Part shown: positions 46,112 to 56,824 of the stretch, in pieces
Position numbering within the stretch: position 1 is the stretch's first letter
Layout of the letters: every line of letters begins with the position of its first letter
Source of the DNA: Bifidobacterium asteroides
GTDB lineage: Bacteria > Actinomycetota > Actinomycetes > Actinomycetales > Bifidobacteriaceae
Direction: 5' to 3'
DNA length: 64,000 nucleotides
Assembly (NCBI RefSeq): GCF_003202695.1
Contig: NZ_QGLL01000008.1
Coordinates: forward strand, 248,001-312,000
Position numbers and translations under genes: made by a program
Notes under the pieces: generated by a model
Told to the model about the DNA's origin: nothing
Database searches by the model: none
The model's input: only the letters and a program-made list of their open reading frames with translations

Positions 46112-46762
46112 TCAGAGCGGGAAGGCCTTGTAGAAAGCCTCCAGCGCCGTCCGCTGACCTTGGGCGCGGAAGACCACCGTATCATTCTGCCAGATGACCA
46201 AGGCTGTGTGCGCATCGTCGCCGTCAGCCTTTTCCAAGTAGGATCCGGTGACCGTGCCGCCGCTGCGAACCTTGCCTGAGGCCAGCTCCTTGCCGGACAT
46301 GCCCGTGGACAGACTGTCATAGAGCGCCTTGGCATCTTCACTCCTGGACCACTGAGCCAGGTGGAGGGTCACATCCCCGCCGGACTTGCCGGAGGAGTAG
46401 ACCAGGTTGTACTCCTCGATAGGTGTATGGGTGCTCCACTCGCTGTCGGAATCCGCTTTGACACGGGCGAAATCGCCCACCGTATCAGGCATGGCCTTGA
46501 GCAGCTCGGAAGCCGAATCGGGCAGAGGAACGGCCGTGGCCTTGGGACTGGCTTGCGAGGGTCGGGAGGAAGCGGAGGCCGAAGTCTGAGCACCGGGCTC
46601 TTGGCTGCGCACCGCCCAGTGAGGCCAGACGAAGGCCGATAAGAGCACCAGGACCACCGCCGCCGCCAGGGCAATAACCAGACCGATCCGTTGACGACGC
46701 TTCCTGGCATGCGCAGAGGAGTCGGATGAAGAGGACAGGGGTGCAGAAGGATTCTCAGCCAT
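46112..46762 (-). CDS. Membrane-anchored extracytoplasmic protein, function unknown
   Basis: A 216-residue protein with a Ser-rich cytoplasmic N-terminus (residues 1-25), one membrane helix (26-46), a Ser/Ala/Pro linker (52-80) and a C-terminal domain of about 135 residues with alternating strands (NLVYSS, VTLHLAQWS, VTGSYLEK, HTALVIWQ). I recognise no family. It is divergent from radA. Confidence 0.7.
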   Translation of the reverse strand: MAENPSAPLSSSSDSSAHARKRRQRIGLVIALAAAVVLVLLSAFVWPHWAVRSQEPGAQTSASASSRPSQASPKATAVPLPDSASELLKAMPDTVGDFARVKADSDSEWSTHTPIEEYNLVYSSGKSGGDVTLHLAQWSRSEDAKALYDSLSTGMSGKELASGKVRSGGTVTGSYLEKADGDDAHTALVIWQNDTVVFRAQGQRTALEAFYKAFPL

Positions 46763-46852
46763 GATCCCATTCTCTCATGAGCAGGGTGTCGGCACTGCGA
46801 AGATGGCGTAAAAGCCTGGCTTCTCGTCCCTGAATCCCGATAGCGTGCAGGT

Positions 46853-48262
46853 ATGGCCAAGACGACAACGCAATACGTGTGCACGGAGTGCGGGTGGACC
46901 GGCGGCAAGTGGTTCGGACGCTGCCCGGAATGCGGCCAGTGGGGAACCATCGAGGAATTTCACGAGGCACGTGTCGTAGGCGCAGGCGGGGGTCTGTCCT
47001 CCTCTGGCGGCAGCCATACGGCACCTGCGCCCCCGAAGACCGGGCTGGCCCGGCCCATCACCCGTGTAAGCACGGATCAGGTAAAGCGCATTCCCACAGG
47101 ATTCGAGGAGTTCGACCGAGTCCTGGGCGGGGGGATCGTACCCGGGTCGGTCATCCTCTTGGCCGGCGAGCCAGGCATCGGCAAGTCCACCCTCCTGCTG
47201 GAGACCGCCGGCCGTGTGGCCGACCGGGGCGGCGAAAGAGGCAAGGTGCTCTACCTGTCGGGCGAGGAGTCCCAGGCCCAGGTGCGGATGAGGGCCAGCC
47301 GAGTGGATGCGCTCAAGGATTCATTGCTGCTGGCTTCAACTACCGACCTGGCCACGGTGCTGGGGCTGATTGAGCGCGAAAAGCCGGCACTGGCCATTGT
47401 GGACTCCGCCCAGACCATCGTCTCCAGCCAGGTCGACGGCATCGCCGGAGGCTCCACGCAGGTACGCGAGGTAGCCATCAGCCTGATCGACATGGCCAAG
47501 TCGCACGATATCCCCATCCTCTTGGTAGGCCACGTAACCAAGGACGGCTCCATAGCCGGGCCGCGGACCCTGGAGCATCTGGTTGATGTGGTCTGCCAGT
47601 TCGAGGGCGATCCCCAAACCGCCCTGCGCCTGCTGAGAGCCGTCAAGAATCGGTTCGGCCCCACCGACGAGGTGGGCTGCTTCGACATGAGCGAACAGGG
47701 CATTGAGGAGGTCAGCGATCCCACCGGGCTCTTCCTGTCCACGGCTGGACAGGAGGTGGAGGGCACCTGCGTGACCTTTACATTGGACGGCCACCGCAGC
47801 CTGCCCATCGAAATCCAGGCTCTGGTCACCTCCTCTGTTCTGCCCACTCCCCGTCGCAACACCAACGGGATCGACGCCAACCGCCTGGCCATGCTGGCTG
47901 CAGTGCTCTATCGCCACGGCCGCGTCAACCTGCTGACAAAGGATCTGTATGTATCCACCATCGCCGGCGGGCTGGCCAAGGAGCCCGGATGTGATCTGGC
48001 CATCGTGGCCGCCCTGGCCAGTGCAGCCAAGTCCCGGCCCATCCTGCGCACGACCTGTGCCATGGGCGAGATATCTCTGACCGGGCAGGTCAGGCCGGTG
48101 CCGCAACTCAACCACCGGCTGCAGGAGGCGGCTCGGCTGGGATTCACCCGAGCGCTGATCCCGCCTGATCGGCGCTCAAGAGACCGAAAGCCCATCCAGG
48201 GCCTGGAAGTGGTCGAGACCACCAATCTATCCGAGGCCCTGGCTGCTCTGGGACTGGGCTGA
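46853..48262 (+). CDS. radA: DNA repair protein RadA
   Basis: A 469-residue RecA-like protein with an N-terminal zinc finger (CTECG...CPECG), Walker A GEPGIGKST, the RadA-specific KNRFG motif, and a C-terminal Lon-like domain. It helps branch migration in recombination repair. No strong ribosome binding site precedes the ATG. Confidence 0.96.
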   Translation: MAKTTTQYVCTECGWTGGKWFGRCPECGQWGTIEEFHEARVVGAGGGLSSSGGSHTAPAPPKTGLARPITRVSTDQVKRIPTGFEEFDRVLGGGIVPGSVILLAGEPGIGKSTLLLETAGRVADRGGERGKVLYLSGEESQAQVRMRASRVDALKDSLLLASTTDLATVLGLIEREKPALAIVDSAQTIVSSQVDGIAGGSTQVREVAISLIDMAKSHDIPILLVGHVTKDGSIAGPRTLEHLVDVVCQFEGDPQTALRLLRAVKNRFGPTDEVGCFDMSEQGIEEVSDPTGLFLSTAGQEVEGTCVTFTLDGHRSLPIEIQALVTSSVLPTPRRNTNGIDANRLAMLAAVLYRHGRVNLLTKDLYVSTIAGGLAKEPGCDLAIVAALASAAKSRPILRTTCAMGEISLTGQVRPVPQLNHRLQEAARLGFTRALIPPDRRSRDRKPIQGLEVVETTNLSEALAALGLG

Positions 48263-48386
48263 GCCCAGCGACGGCTCGTCCCATGTCGCACAATACGGCG
48301 CCATCCTGCCGACTCGTTAACCTGCCGGACTAGGATGGAGTCGCCGGAAGACCGACACCCATCATCATCGCGAGGAGCAGATCAGC

Positions 48387-49250
48387 ATGACCATCTTCAC
48401 TAGGAAAACCATACGCAGGCTAACGGCGGCCGCACTCACAGCAGTCACGCTCATGGCCGGCGCAGCCTGCGGCTCCTCATCGAGCAGCGGCGGGCAGTCA
48501 GCAACCAAACAGGACATCACTCAGCAGACCATCCATCCCGGCACCCTGACCATTGCCACCGGAGACCCGGCTTACGCCCCCTACGTGGTGGGCAACAAGC
48601 CTGAATCCGGCAAGGGCTACGAGGCAGCCGTGGCCTACGCAGTGGCAGAGAAAATGGGCTTTGACACGGCGCACGTCACCTGGACCAGGACCACCTTCGA
48701 TGCCGCCATCGCTCCGGGAAGCAAGGACTACGACCTGAACATCCAGCAGTTCTCCATCACCTCGGAGCGCCGACAGGCTGTGGACTTCACTCCCAGCTAT
48801 TACAACTCCACCCAGTCGTTAGTCGTCAAAAGCAGCTCTCCATATGCTTCCGCAACCTCTCTGGCCCAGATCAAGGACGCCAAGATAGGAGCTATGGTCG
48901 GCTCCACCTCCTACGAGATGGCCCACAAGCTGGTCAAGCCTGACATCGACACCTTCAACGACGACGTGGCTTCATCCCAAGCCTTGGATGCCAATCAGAT
49001 CGACGCGCTTGTCGTGGACACTCCCTCAGCCGTGACCATGGTCGATTCCGGGCAGGTCAAGAACGCCAAAATCCTCGGGCAGATCAAGGGTTCACAGGAC
49101 CCGGAGGGCATGGGCATGGTCCTGCCCAAGGGATCCAAACTGACCCCGGCCGCTTCCAAGGCTGTCACGGCCCTGAAGAAGGATGGAACCTTGGACAAGC
49201 TGCAAAAGCAATGGCTGCACGTCTACACCTCTCTGCCTACGCTGGGCTGA
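48387..49250 (+). CDS. Amino-acid ABC transporter substrate-binding lipoprotein
   Basis: A 287-residue precursor with a lipoprotein signal ending in LMAGAACGSS (lipidated Cys near residue 28), a Ser/Gly linker, and a type 3 solute-binding fold: GTLTIATGDPAYAPYV and GKGYEAAVAYAVAEKMG. It captures a polar amino acid or similar solute outside the membrane. GAGGAG precedes the ATG. It is first of a three-gene transporter operon. Confidence 0.92.
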   Translation: MTIFTRKTIRRLTAAALTAVTLMAGAACGSSSSSGGQSATKQDITQQTIHPGTLTIATGDPAYAPYVVGNKPESGKGYEAAVAYAVAEKMGFDTAHVTWTRTTFDAAIAPGSKDYDLNIQQFSITSERRQAVDFTPSYYNSTQSLVVKSSSPYASATSLAQIKDAKIGAMVGSTSYEMAHKLVKPDIDTFNDDVASSQALDANQIDALVVDTPSAVTMVDSGQVKNAKILGQIKGSQDPEGMGMVLPKGSKLTPAASKAVTALKKDGTLDKLQKQWLHVYTSLPTLG

Positions 49251-49266
49251 GAAAAGAAAGGAAACC

Positions 49267-50133
49267 TTGTCGTTCATGGCCACCTCGGCACAGGACGCGG
49301 TCAGCGATATCCAACGGGAACGGGAACGCTACGGCCGTCGACAGAATCTGCGCTCCGTGGCGGTCAGCATCGCCAGCACGCTGGTGCTGGCCCTGCTGAT
49401 CGCTCTGGGGCTGCACGCCTCACCTGGCTGGCCCCGAGTCAAGCAGTCGTTTTTCTCCGGTGCCTACTTCGCTCAATCCTTCCCCAAGGTCCTCCAGGGA
49501 CTCTGGCTCAATCTGGAGGTCCTTTTCTTTGCAGTCATCGGCGTAGCGCTGCTGGGCACCCTCCTGGCCATGATCCGCACCAGCCGAAACCCGCTGTTCT
49601 TCCCCCTGCGGGTGCTGGCCCAGGTCTACACAACGATCATGAGAGGCATCCCCATGATTGTGGTTCTCTACCTGATCGGCTTCGGCATTCCCGGACTGGC
49701 TATCTTCAACCGGATTCCGGCAGCCCTGCTAGGCACTGTGGCGATCATCCTCTCCTATTCGGCCTACATCGCCGAGGTGCTGAGGGCAGGATTCCAGGAC
49801 GTCGGCCCCTCTCAGAGGGCATCAGCACGCTCGCTTGGCCTGACCTCGGGGCAGACCATGCGTTTGGTCGTCATCCCTCAGGCTTTGCGCAAAGTGGCTC
49901 CGGCGCTGATGAACGACTTCATCTCCATGCAGAAGGACGTAGGACTGATCTCGGTTCTGGGAGCCGTTGACGCTGTCAGAGCGGCCCAGATCATCGTGGC
50001 CACCTCCTACAACTTCACTCCATACGTGGTGGCCTCGGTGCTCTTCATCGCCACATCGGTCCCCTTCATTCTTCTCAACGACTGGTATTCCAACCGGCTG
50101 CGCAAGCGCGAACAGAGCGGAGGCATGGTATGA
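49267..50133 (+). CDS. Amino-acid ABC transporter permease
   Basis: A 288-residue (from TTG) HisM-type permease with five or six helices and the cytoplasmic coupling loop SQRASARSLGLTSGQTMRLVVIPQALR (EAA motif). AAAGGA lies five bases before TTG 49267, whereas the first ATG (49276) is 14 bases away, so I favour the TTG. The stop overlaps the next start. Confidence 0.9.
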   Translation: MSFMATSAQDAVSDIQRERERYGRRQNLRSVAVSIASTLVLALLIALGLHASPGWPRVKQSFFSGAYFAQSFPKVLQGLWLNLEVLFFAVIGVALLGTLLAMIRTSRNPLFFPLRVLAQVYTTIMRGIPMIVVLYLIGFGIPGLAIFNRIPAALLGTVAIILSYSAYIAEVLRAGFQDVGPSQRASARSLGLTSGQTMRLVVIPQALRKVAPALMNDFISMQKDVGLISVLGAVDAVRAAQIIVATSYNFTPYVVASVLFIATSVPFILLNDWYSNRLRKREQSGGMV

Positions 50134-50897
50134 GCGAACAGGCAGGGGCCGAACAGGACCAGCCGGTGCTCCGTCTGGAGAATGTTCGAAAGACCTACCC
50201 TGGGGGCAACCAGGTCCTGCGTGACATCTCCATGACCATCATGCCTCATGAGACCGTGGCCCTGCTGGGCCCATCCGGGTCGGGCAAATCCACTTTGATG
50301 AAGTGCATCAACCTGCTGGAGACCGTCAACGACGGAAGGATCTGGCTGGGCGGCACCGACATCACCGATCCCAGGATCGACCAGGATGTCTGCCGGGCCA
50401 GAATCGGCGTGGTCTTCCAGCAGTTCAACCTCTTCCCCCACATGAACGTCCTGAAAAACGTTACCCTGGGAGCCATCAAGGTCCACGGCATGCCCAAGGA
50501 CCAGGCCAGGGAGCGGGCCTTGGAACTGCTTGATCGAATCGGCATGAGGAAGAAGGCAGGAGCGTACCCCGACCAGCTCTCCGGCGGCCAGCAGCAACGG
50601 GTGGCCATTGTGCGCGCCCTGATGACCGACCCGGAACTGCTCTTGCTGGATGAGATCACGTCAGCCTTGGACCCCATGCTGGTGGGCGAGGTCCTGGCCA
50701 TGGTCTCCGAGCTGACCGCTGGAGGCACCACCATCCTCATGGCCACCCACGAAATGAGCTTCGCCCATCACGCAGCCAACCGGGTCGTCCTGCTGCTGGA
50801 CGGCGTCATCGCCGAGAATGGAACGCCGCAAGAGGTTATGGACGAGTCGGAGAATCCGCGCACCAGGGAGTTCTTCAGCCACTTCCGAGGGCTGTGA
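50130..50897 (+). CDS. Amino-acid ABC transporter ATP-binding protein
   Basis: A 255-residue GlnQ-type ATPase with Walker A GPSGSGKST, signature LSGGQQQR, Walker B LLLLDEIT and the switch His in MATHEM. It energises uptake of the amino acid bound by the lipoprotein. Its ATG overlaps the permease stop by four bases (ATGA), so the two are translationally coupled. It converges on ribF with only 12 bp between. Confidence 0.94.
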   Translation: MSEQAGAEQDQPVLRLENVRKTYPGGNQVLRDISMTIMPHETVALLGPSGSGKSTLMKCINLLETVNDGRIWLGGTDITDPRIDQDVCRARIGVVFQQFNLFPHMNVLKNVTLGAIKVHGMPKDQARERALELLDRIGMRKKAGAYPDQLSGGQQQRVAIVRALMTDPELLLLDEITSALDPMLVGEVLAMVSELTAGGTTILMATHEMSFAHHAANRVVLLLDGVIAENGTPQEVMDESENPRTREFFSHFRGL

Positions 50898-50909
50898 GTT
50901 CCATAATCC

Positions 50910-52052
50910 CTACAAGCCTTCAGCTGACGAGGAGCCCTTTTCTGCGGCCTTGGTCAAATCCAAGGTTCGCTCGGCATCCAGAGCCAGCTGTCGTTTGAGG
51001 GGTTCCTCGCCCGCATACCGCTTCTGACCGCGCAGACGGCTGAGAAACTCCACCCGGACCCGGTGACCGTACAGGTCCACCCAATCCTTCCGAACTGCAT
51101 TGGCCTCCAGGACTTTGGGCATATGCTCGCCCGGGGCCAAGAAGGTCTCCTTGGTGCCTATGGAGATAGCAGCAGGCATCCGCCAGGGCGAACCCTGGGC
51201 CAGCCGACCCTCCTGTCCCTCCGGAGTCGCCATGGGATCCGTAGGCAGTCCCAGGTCGACCAGCCAGCCCGCATAGACTCCATCCGCAGGCATCATTCCC
51301 TGGCTGTCGGGCGCAAGATTGGCAGTCGGAAATCCCAAGCGGCGGCCCCGCTGCTCCCCATGAACCACTGTACCTTGAACCATATGCGGTCGGCCCAAAA
51401 TATCCAGAGCCGCATCCACGTCACCGTCCTGGATCAGTTGTCGAAGATGAGAACTGCTCCAAACCCTTACCTGATGTCGCTCAAGGCCGTCAGCGTCAGG
51501 CAGCGTGCAGTCGCCGGGGCCCTGGTCGTCTATTACTTCCAAATTGAACAATCCTGTGTCTGCCAGGTCGCCAATGGCTTCGATGTCGCCGATTCGCCCC
51601 GCACCCATCTGTGCATCGCGGCCCAAAACCAGAGTCCGCATGGCCAGCTGTTCGGTGAGCTGCTTGAGAAAGAACCGATAGGACTTGGCTGCAAAGGCCA
51701 CTGTGTATCGGACCACCACAACCTGTTCCAGCCCCAGCTGGGCCATGAGCCGCAGGCGCTCCTCCAAGGGCATGATCTGATCAGGGTCATGGCGAATCAG
51801 ATCCGAGGACGGTTCATCCATATCATGGCTGTCAGCGTAGCTGTGAACCAGTTTGGGGCTGGGGTCGAAAACCAGGGCCATAGGCCGGTCCTTGCCCTTG
51901 GCAGCAAGTGCGACCACCCGGTGCAGGAGAGCCTGATGACCCCGATGCATGCCATCGAAGACACCGACAGTGACCACGCTGGACCGGGCGCCCAAGGTTC
52001 CCGGCCACCTGACAATGCCCGACTCATTCGGGCTGACCTGACTGACCTTCAT
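50910..52052 (-). CDS. ribF: Bifunctional riboflavin kinase/FAD synthetase
   Basis: A 380-residue enzyme: an N-terminal nucleotidyltransferase domain (VTVGVFDGMHRGHQALL) that makes FAD from FMN, and a C-terminal riboflavin kinase domain (RGRRLGFPTANLAP). It has insertions making it longer than typical (about 310). It ends the nusA-infB-rbfA-truB-ribF gene run. Confidence 0.94.
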   Translation of the reverse strand: MKVSQVSPNESGIVRWPGTLGARSSVVTVGVFDGMHRGHQALLHRVVALAAKGKDRPMALVFDPSPKLVHSYADSHDMDEPSSDLIRHDPDQIMPLEERLRLMAQLGLEQVVVVRYTVAFAAKSYRFFLKQLTEQLAMRTLVLGRDAQMGAGRIGDIEAIGDLADTGLFNLEVIDDQGPGDCTLPDADGLERHQVRVWSSSHLRQLIQDGDVDAALDILGRPHMVQGTVVHGEQRGRRLGFPTANLAPDSQGMMPADGVYAGWLVDLGLPTDPMATPEGQEGRLAQGSPWRMPAAISIGTKETFLAPGEHMPKVLEANAVRKDWVDLYGHRVRVEFLSRLRGQKRYAGEEPLKRQLALDAERTLDLTKAAEKGSSSAEGL

Positions 52053-52170
52053 CCGCTTCCCATCACTTAGTCACGACTATCCCGAACCCGGGCGCCGAAA
52101 ATTCCTTAAGCACTGTATTCCCCCCGTCGCACTCTGGCAAGACCCTCAGACTAAACCCGCACCTGCGCAC

Positions 52171-53256
52171 TCAGTCCTCGGGGTGGAAGACCACATCCGG
52201 CTTGGCCCCGCCTCGTGGACCGGGCACTAGGATAGCAGCCAGACGCTGCTTGCCTGCAGGCCCAGCCAAAGCGGCTGTGGGCCTGACGACGGGCAGATCC
52301 AAGAATCCGCCGTTGGCCACTCTGGCGGCCTGGTCAGCATCCAGGCTCATGACGGGCATGGTCATGCGTGCTGCCTGCGCCAGGTCGAGAGAGGCGTCCA
52401 ACATCCCCTGTCTGTCGCAGTCCAGGGCCATACGACTGCGAACTACCGTCTGACCATGACGGTTCTGGTAGGTATTAGGAACCACCTGGCCGCTCAAAGC
52501 TTTAGACGCCAAGTCAGGATTCTCCAAATCGAACGGGCCCACGCGAATCCGTCTTAAGGCAGTCAAGTGGCCGCCCAGATCCAGCTGCTCACCCAGATCG
52601 CGGGCCAGTGCCCGGATATAGGTGCCACTAGAGCAGGTCACCTCCACATCTGCATCGACCACCCTGATATCCTCGTCAGACAAAACCACGCGGCGAAAAT
52701 CGAGCAGATGGAAAGATGCGATCCGTATTCGACGGGGCTCCAGCCTGACCTCCTGGCCTGCGCGAGCCAGGTCATAGGCTCGCCTGCCCTTGACCTTGAT
52801 GGCAGAGAAAGCATCAGGCACCTGGTCGATCCAGCCGGTGAAGCAGCGATCGATCAAACCCTGCAGACCATGAGCCGTCAGCTCGTCCGCCCTCGGCGCA
52901 GCTCCGGGACGCACCGGCAGCAGATCCCCGTCCGCGTCGTCCGTGGTGGTGCCCAGCCCCAGACGCATGGTGGCGCGGTATGTTTTGTCATGACCGACGA
53001 TGACCGTCAGCAGCCGTGTAGCCTGGCCGAAACCGATCACCAGCAGGCCGGTGGCCATGGGATCCAGAGTCCCGGCGTGGCCCACGCGTCGCATGCCGAG
53101 ACTTGACCGAACAGCTGCCACCACGTCATGACTGGTCACACCGCTCGGCTTGTCAACAAGGATGATGCCCGAAGTCGGTTCACCATGACCAGAATCGATC
53201 ATGTCCGACGGCTTAGAAGCCGCTGATTCACTGATGCCCTCAGCGCTCGGCTTCAT
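52171..53256 (-). CDS. truB: tRNA pseudouridine-55 synthase
   Basis: A 361-residue enzyme with GIILVDKPSGVTSHDVV and the catalytic Asp in GHAGTLDPMATG. It makes pseudouridine 55 in the T-loop of tRNAs. The start at 53256 overlaps the rbfA end by 17 bp behind AGAGG, suggesting coupling; an ATG at 53202 is an alternative. It is longer than E. coli TruB, with extra residues in the C-terminal region. Confidence 0.94.
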   Translation of the reverse strand: MKPSAEGISESAASKPSDMIDSGHGEPTSGIILVDKPSGVTSHDVVAAVRSSLGMRRVGHAGTLDPMATGLLVIGFGQATRLLTVIVGHDKTYRATMRLGLGTTTDDADGDLLPVRPGAAPRADELTAHGLQGLIDRCFTGWIDQVPDAFSAIKVKGRRAYDLARAGQEVRLEPRRIRIASFHLLDFRRVVLSDEDIRVVDADVEVTCSSGTYIRALARDLGEQLDLGGHLTALRRIRVGPFDLENPDLASKALSGQVVPNTYQNRHGQTVVRSRMALDCDRQGMLDASLDLAQAARMTMPVMSLDADQAARVANGGFLDLPVVRPTAALAGPAGKQRLAAILVPGPRGGAKPDVVFHPED

Positions 53257-53743
53257 CCGCATCCTCTGCTGCAGATTCATCAGGAACGGAGTCCGGCTCC
53301 TCGGGCTCCTCCTCGTCGTCATGCCTGTACGGATCGGGGTCGCCCGCATAGCTGGCATTGACCCGGGCCTTGGCCATAGCCTCGTCCCGGTGTCGGGCTG
53401 CGGTCAGTACATCCTCGATCTCGGTCGCCTCGGCAGGCACCTCATCGTAGATGAAGCGCAAGGTAGGCGTCAGCCGCAGACCGGCCCGAGCGCCGACCAG
53501 GCTGCGCAGCCGCCCGGATGCCTGTCGCAGGGCCTGCTGGGCCCGCTTGCGTTCCCCGGCCTCGTGTCCGGACCGGCCCAGCTGGGTCCAGTAGATCTTG
53601 GCTATCTGCAGGTCGTTGGTGACCCGAACCTCAGTGACGGTGACCCCTGCCAAGCGCTTGTCATGCATCTGGGACTCCAGCGCAGAGGCCACGACCCGCT
53701 GTATCAGGGCCGCTATGCGTACGGCGCGGGGATTTCCTGCCAT
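53240..53743 (-). CDS. rbfA: Ribosome-binding factor A
   Basis: A 167-residue KH-fold protein (MAGNPRAVRIAALIQRVVAS; VTVTEVRVTNDLQIAKIYWT; LRLTPTLRFIYDE) with a long acidic C-terminal tail of about 40 residues. It assists maturation of the 16S rRNA 5' region. AAAGGA precedes ATG 53743. Gene order infB-rbfA-truB is standard. Confidence 0.94.
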   Translation of the reverse strand: MAGNPRAVRIAALIQRVVASALESQMHDKRLAGVTVTEVRVTNDLQIAKIYWTQLGRSGHEAGERKRAQQALRQASGRLRSLVGARAGLRLTPTLRFIYDEVPAEATEIEDVLTAARHRDEAMAKARVNASYAGDPDPYRHDDEEEPEEPDSVPDESAAEDADEAER

Positions 53744-53792
53744 CATGATTCCTTTCTCGAATCGCCCATGACCAATCTTCGCCTTCATGAAC

Positions 53793-53830
53793 ATCCGCCC
53801 CGGTCAGGGAGTACCCGGACCGGGGCGGAT
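53793..53830 (-). terminator. Strong hairpin between infB and rbfA
   Basis: ATCCGCCCCGGTC (53793-53805) pairs perfectly with GACCGGGGCGGAT (53818-53830), 13 bp around a 12-nt loop. There is no T-run after it on the minus strand, so it may be an attenuator or RNA-processing site rather than a full terminator. Confidence 0.55.
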
Positions 53831-53872
53831 CGCCACAGGCCCTCTGACGGGCACTCAGGTGGCCTGCTGGCT

Positions 53873-56641
53873 TTACTTGCGTTCCACTTCCTGCATCTCG
53901 TAGGTCTCGATGATGTCGCCCACCTCGATGTCGTTGAAGGAGCCGAGATTGATGCCAGCCTCGTAGCCTTCGGACACCTCGTTGACATCGTCCTTGAACC
54001 GGCGCAGGGAGGAGATCTCCAGGTCGTTGACAGTGACCACCCCGTTGCGGGCGATGCGAGCCTTGGTGCCCCGCTTGACGGTGCCGTCCTGGACCATGAC
54101 GCCCGCGATGTTGCCGAACTTGGAGGAGCGGAAGATCTCGCGGATCTCGGAGTGGGAGGTTGTGACCTCCTCGTACTCCGGCTTGAGCATTCCCTTGAGC
54201 GCGGCCTCAATATCCTCGATGGCGTTGTAGATGACCGAGTAGTACTTGATCTCTACACCCTCGCGGTCGGCCAGATCCTGGACCTGTCTGTTGGGCCGGA
54301 CGTTGAAACCGATGATGACGGCCTTGTCGACCGTGGCCAGATTGACGTCGTTCTGGGTGATGGCGCCCACACCTCGGTGGATGACCTGAATTCCGACTTC
54401 GTCGGAGACTTCGATCTTCATCAAGGAGTCCTCCAGCGCCTCGACTGAACCTGAAGAGTCGCCCTTGATGACGATGTTGAGCATGTCCACCTCGGACTTG
54501 GCGAACTGCTCCTTCAGGCTCTCCAGAGAGACCACCTTGCGGCGCTTGGCCAGCTGAGCGGCACGGGCCGAAGCCTCGCGCTTCTCGGCAATCTGTCGAG
54601 CGGTGCGATCGTCGGGCGCGACCAGGAAGAGGTCGCCAGCGGTGGGTACCGAGGTAAGCCCCAGCACCTGGACAGGCGTGGAAGGACCGGCGGCATCCAT
54701 CTGCTGACCGTTCTCGTCAAGCATGGCGCGCACACGGCCATAAGCCGATCCAGCCACGATGGCATCGCCCACATGCAGGGTTCCCTGCTGGACCAGCACA
54801 GTGGCCACAGCTCCGCGTCCCTTGTCCAGACGGGCCTCAACCGTGGCGCCGCGAGCGTCCATGTCGGGGTTGGCCCGGAGGTCAAGATCAGCATCGGCAG
54901 TCAGCAGGACCGCCTCCAGGAGCTTGTCCACGTTGGTGCCCAGCTTGGCAGAGATATCGACGAACATGGTATCGCCGCCATACTCTTCTGAGACCAGGCC
55001 GAATTCGGTCAGCTGACCGCGCACCTTCTCGGGATTGGCTCCTTCCACATCAATCTTGTTGACAGCCACCACGATGGGCACATGAGCGGCCTGCGCGTGG
55101 TTGATGGCCTCGACGGTCTGCGGCATGACGCCGTCATCCGCGGCCACTACCAGGATGGCCACATCGGTCAGCTCGGCGCCGCGGGCGCGCATGGCCGTAA
55201 AGGCCTCGTGGCCAGGGGTGTCCAGGAATGTGATCTTTCGATCTTCCCCGTCAAGGGTGACCGTGGCCTGGTAGGCACCGATGCGCTGGGTGATGCCGCC
55301 GGCCTCCTGGGTGGTCGTGTTGGTCTTGCGGATGGTGTCCAGCAAGCGGGTCTTGCCGTGATCGACGTGTCCCATGACCGTGACCACCGGAGGCCTGGGC
55401 TGCAGGTTCTCGTCATCCTGGCCATTGCGTTCTTCGTCCAGATTGATGTCGAACTGCTGTAGAAGCTCCTTGTCTTCCTCCTCGGCGGAGACGATGCGGA
55501 TCTTCCACCCGATCTCGTCGCCCAGGATCTGGAAAGTGGCCTCATCCAGGGACTGAGTAGCCGTGGCCATCTCACCCAGGTGGAAGAGCACTGTGACCAG
55601 GGCAGCAGGGTTGACGTTGATCTTGTCAGCCAGATCGGCCAGGGTCGCGCCCTGACGAAGCTGAACGGTACGGCCGTTGCCTGCGGGGATGCGCACGCCG
55701 CCGATGACGGGTGCTTTCATCTCCTGGAATTCATGCCTCTTAGCCATCCGGTTCTTGCGAGCCTTGGAGGACTTGCCCCCCTGGCGGCCGAAAGCTCCAG
55801 CAGCACCGCCACGACCACGACCGCCACGGCCCGAACCGCTGCGGAAACCGCCTGAGGGTGCCGAGGTACCACCGAAACGGCTGCTGCCGCCCTGATGCGA
55901 CTGCTGACCGGGGCGGCTATGGCCCCACTGTCCTGGACGAGCGGGCTGCCCGGAGCGACCGCCTCTGCCGTTGCGGAATCCGCCACGGCCTCTGCGTGAA
56001 TCGTTGACAGTAGGCCTGGCCATGGGGTGCGGCCTGGGGATGTCTGAAGGCATGGGAGCCTTCATCCCCTGCTTGCGGTTGAAAGGATTGTTGCCTGGAC
56101 GAGGCGTTGAAGCTCCCGACCGTGCTCCATGACGTGCCGCCGAAGCGCCGGAGCCTCCGGGACGACCGTTGTTGCGCGATGCCTGGGGGCCGGGCCTGCC
56201 CATGACTGAAGGCTTGGGCCCACGGGACTGGCTGCGCTGTGCATGTTCATTGCGGTTACCCTGGGAGGCACCGGGCTTGGGGAAGTGATTTGCGGGATGC
56301 TGCTGCCCCCGTGACACGTTGCCGCCGGCTGAGGGCCGAGGGCTCTGCCCGGGCTTGGGCCCAGGCATGGATTTCTGTCTGCTACCGGACTGCGGGCGGT
56401 CATGCTGACCCTGGCCGCTTCCATGACTAGGGCTGCCAGGGCGTGCATTTCGTGCAGCGGCCTGACCAGCGTCACCCTGTCCAGTCTGGGGGAAAGCGCT
56501 CTTAAGTCGACGAACCACTGGGGCTTCGACAGTGGAAGATGCGGACTTGACGAACTCGCCCATGTCCTTCAATTTCGCCAGAACAGTCTTGCTGTCTACG
56601 CCAAATTCCTTGGCCAGCTCATACACGCGTGCTTTGGGCAC
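53873..56641 (-). CDS. infB: Translation initiation factor IF-2
   Basis: A 922-residue GTPase. It starts at GTG 56641 (AAGGAG upstream) with the IF2_N fold ([20 protein letters not shown]), followed by about 250 residues of Gly/Arg/Ser/Pro-rich disordered sequence, and the GTPase core with [16 protein letters not shown] and NKID. C-terminal domains bind fMet-tRNA. It recruits initiator tRNA and promotes subunit joining. Confidence 0.97.
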   Translation of the reverse strand: MPKARVYELAKEFGVDSKTVLAKLKDMGEFVKSASSTVEAPVVRRLKSAFPQTGQGDAGQAAARNARPGSPSHGSGQGQHDRPQSGSRQKSMPGPKPGQSPRPSAGGNVSRGQQHPANHFPKPGASQGNRNEHAQRSQSRGPKPSVMGRPGPQASRNNGRPGGSGASAARHGARSGASTPRPGNNPFNRKQGMKAPMPSDIPRPHPMARPTVNDSRRGRGGFRNGRGGRSGQPARPGQWGHSRPGQQSHQGGSSRFGGTSAPSGGFRSGSGRGGRGRGGAAGAFGRQGGKSSKARKNRMAKRHEFQEMKAPVIGGVRIPAGNGRTVQLRQGATLADLADKINVNPAALVTVLFHLGEMATATQSLDEATFQILGDEIGWKIRIVSAEEEDKELLQQFDINLDEERNGQDDENLQPRPPVVTVMGHVDHGKTRLLDTIRKTNTTTQEAGGITQRIGAYQATVTLDGEDRKITFLDTPGHEAFTAMRARGAELTDVAILVVAADDGVMPQTVEAINHAQAAHVPIVVAVNKIDVEGANPEKVRGQLTEFGLVSEEYGGDTMFVDISAKLGTNVDKLLEAVLLTADADLDLRANPDMDARGATVEARLDKGRGAVATVLVQQGTLHVGDAIVAGSAYGRVRAMLDENGQQMDAAGPSTPVQVLGLTSVPTAGDLFLVAPDDRTARQIAEKREASARAAQLAKRRKVVSLESLKEQFAKSEVDMLNIVIKGDSSGSVEALEDSLMKIEVSDEVGIQVIHRGVGAITQNDVNLATVDKAVIIGFNVRPNRQVQDLADREGVEIKYYSVIYNAIEDIEAALKGMLKPEYEEVTTSHSEIREIFRSSKFGNIAGVMVQDGTVKRGTKARIARNGVVTVNDLEISSLRRFKDDVNEVSEGYEAGINLGSFNDIEVGDIIETYEMQEVERK

Positions 56642-56824
56642 TTACTTTCTCCTTACCGGACCGCGCATATGACCGGCGCGATCACTCTTTCATGACGGCG
56701 AACATATCCTGTCTCATCGTGCGACCATGATCGTGTTACCTCGTCTCTGTGCCGGGGCCGACGGCATAGACCACCGGACTCGGGATACCGGATTCAGCAT
56801 ACTCGCGTCGTCGGATGTTTGCTC

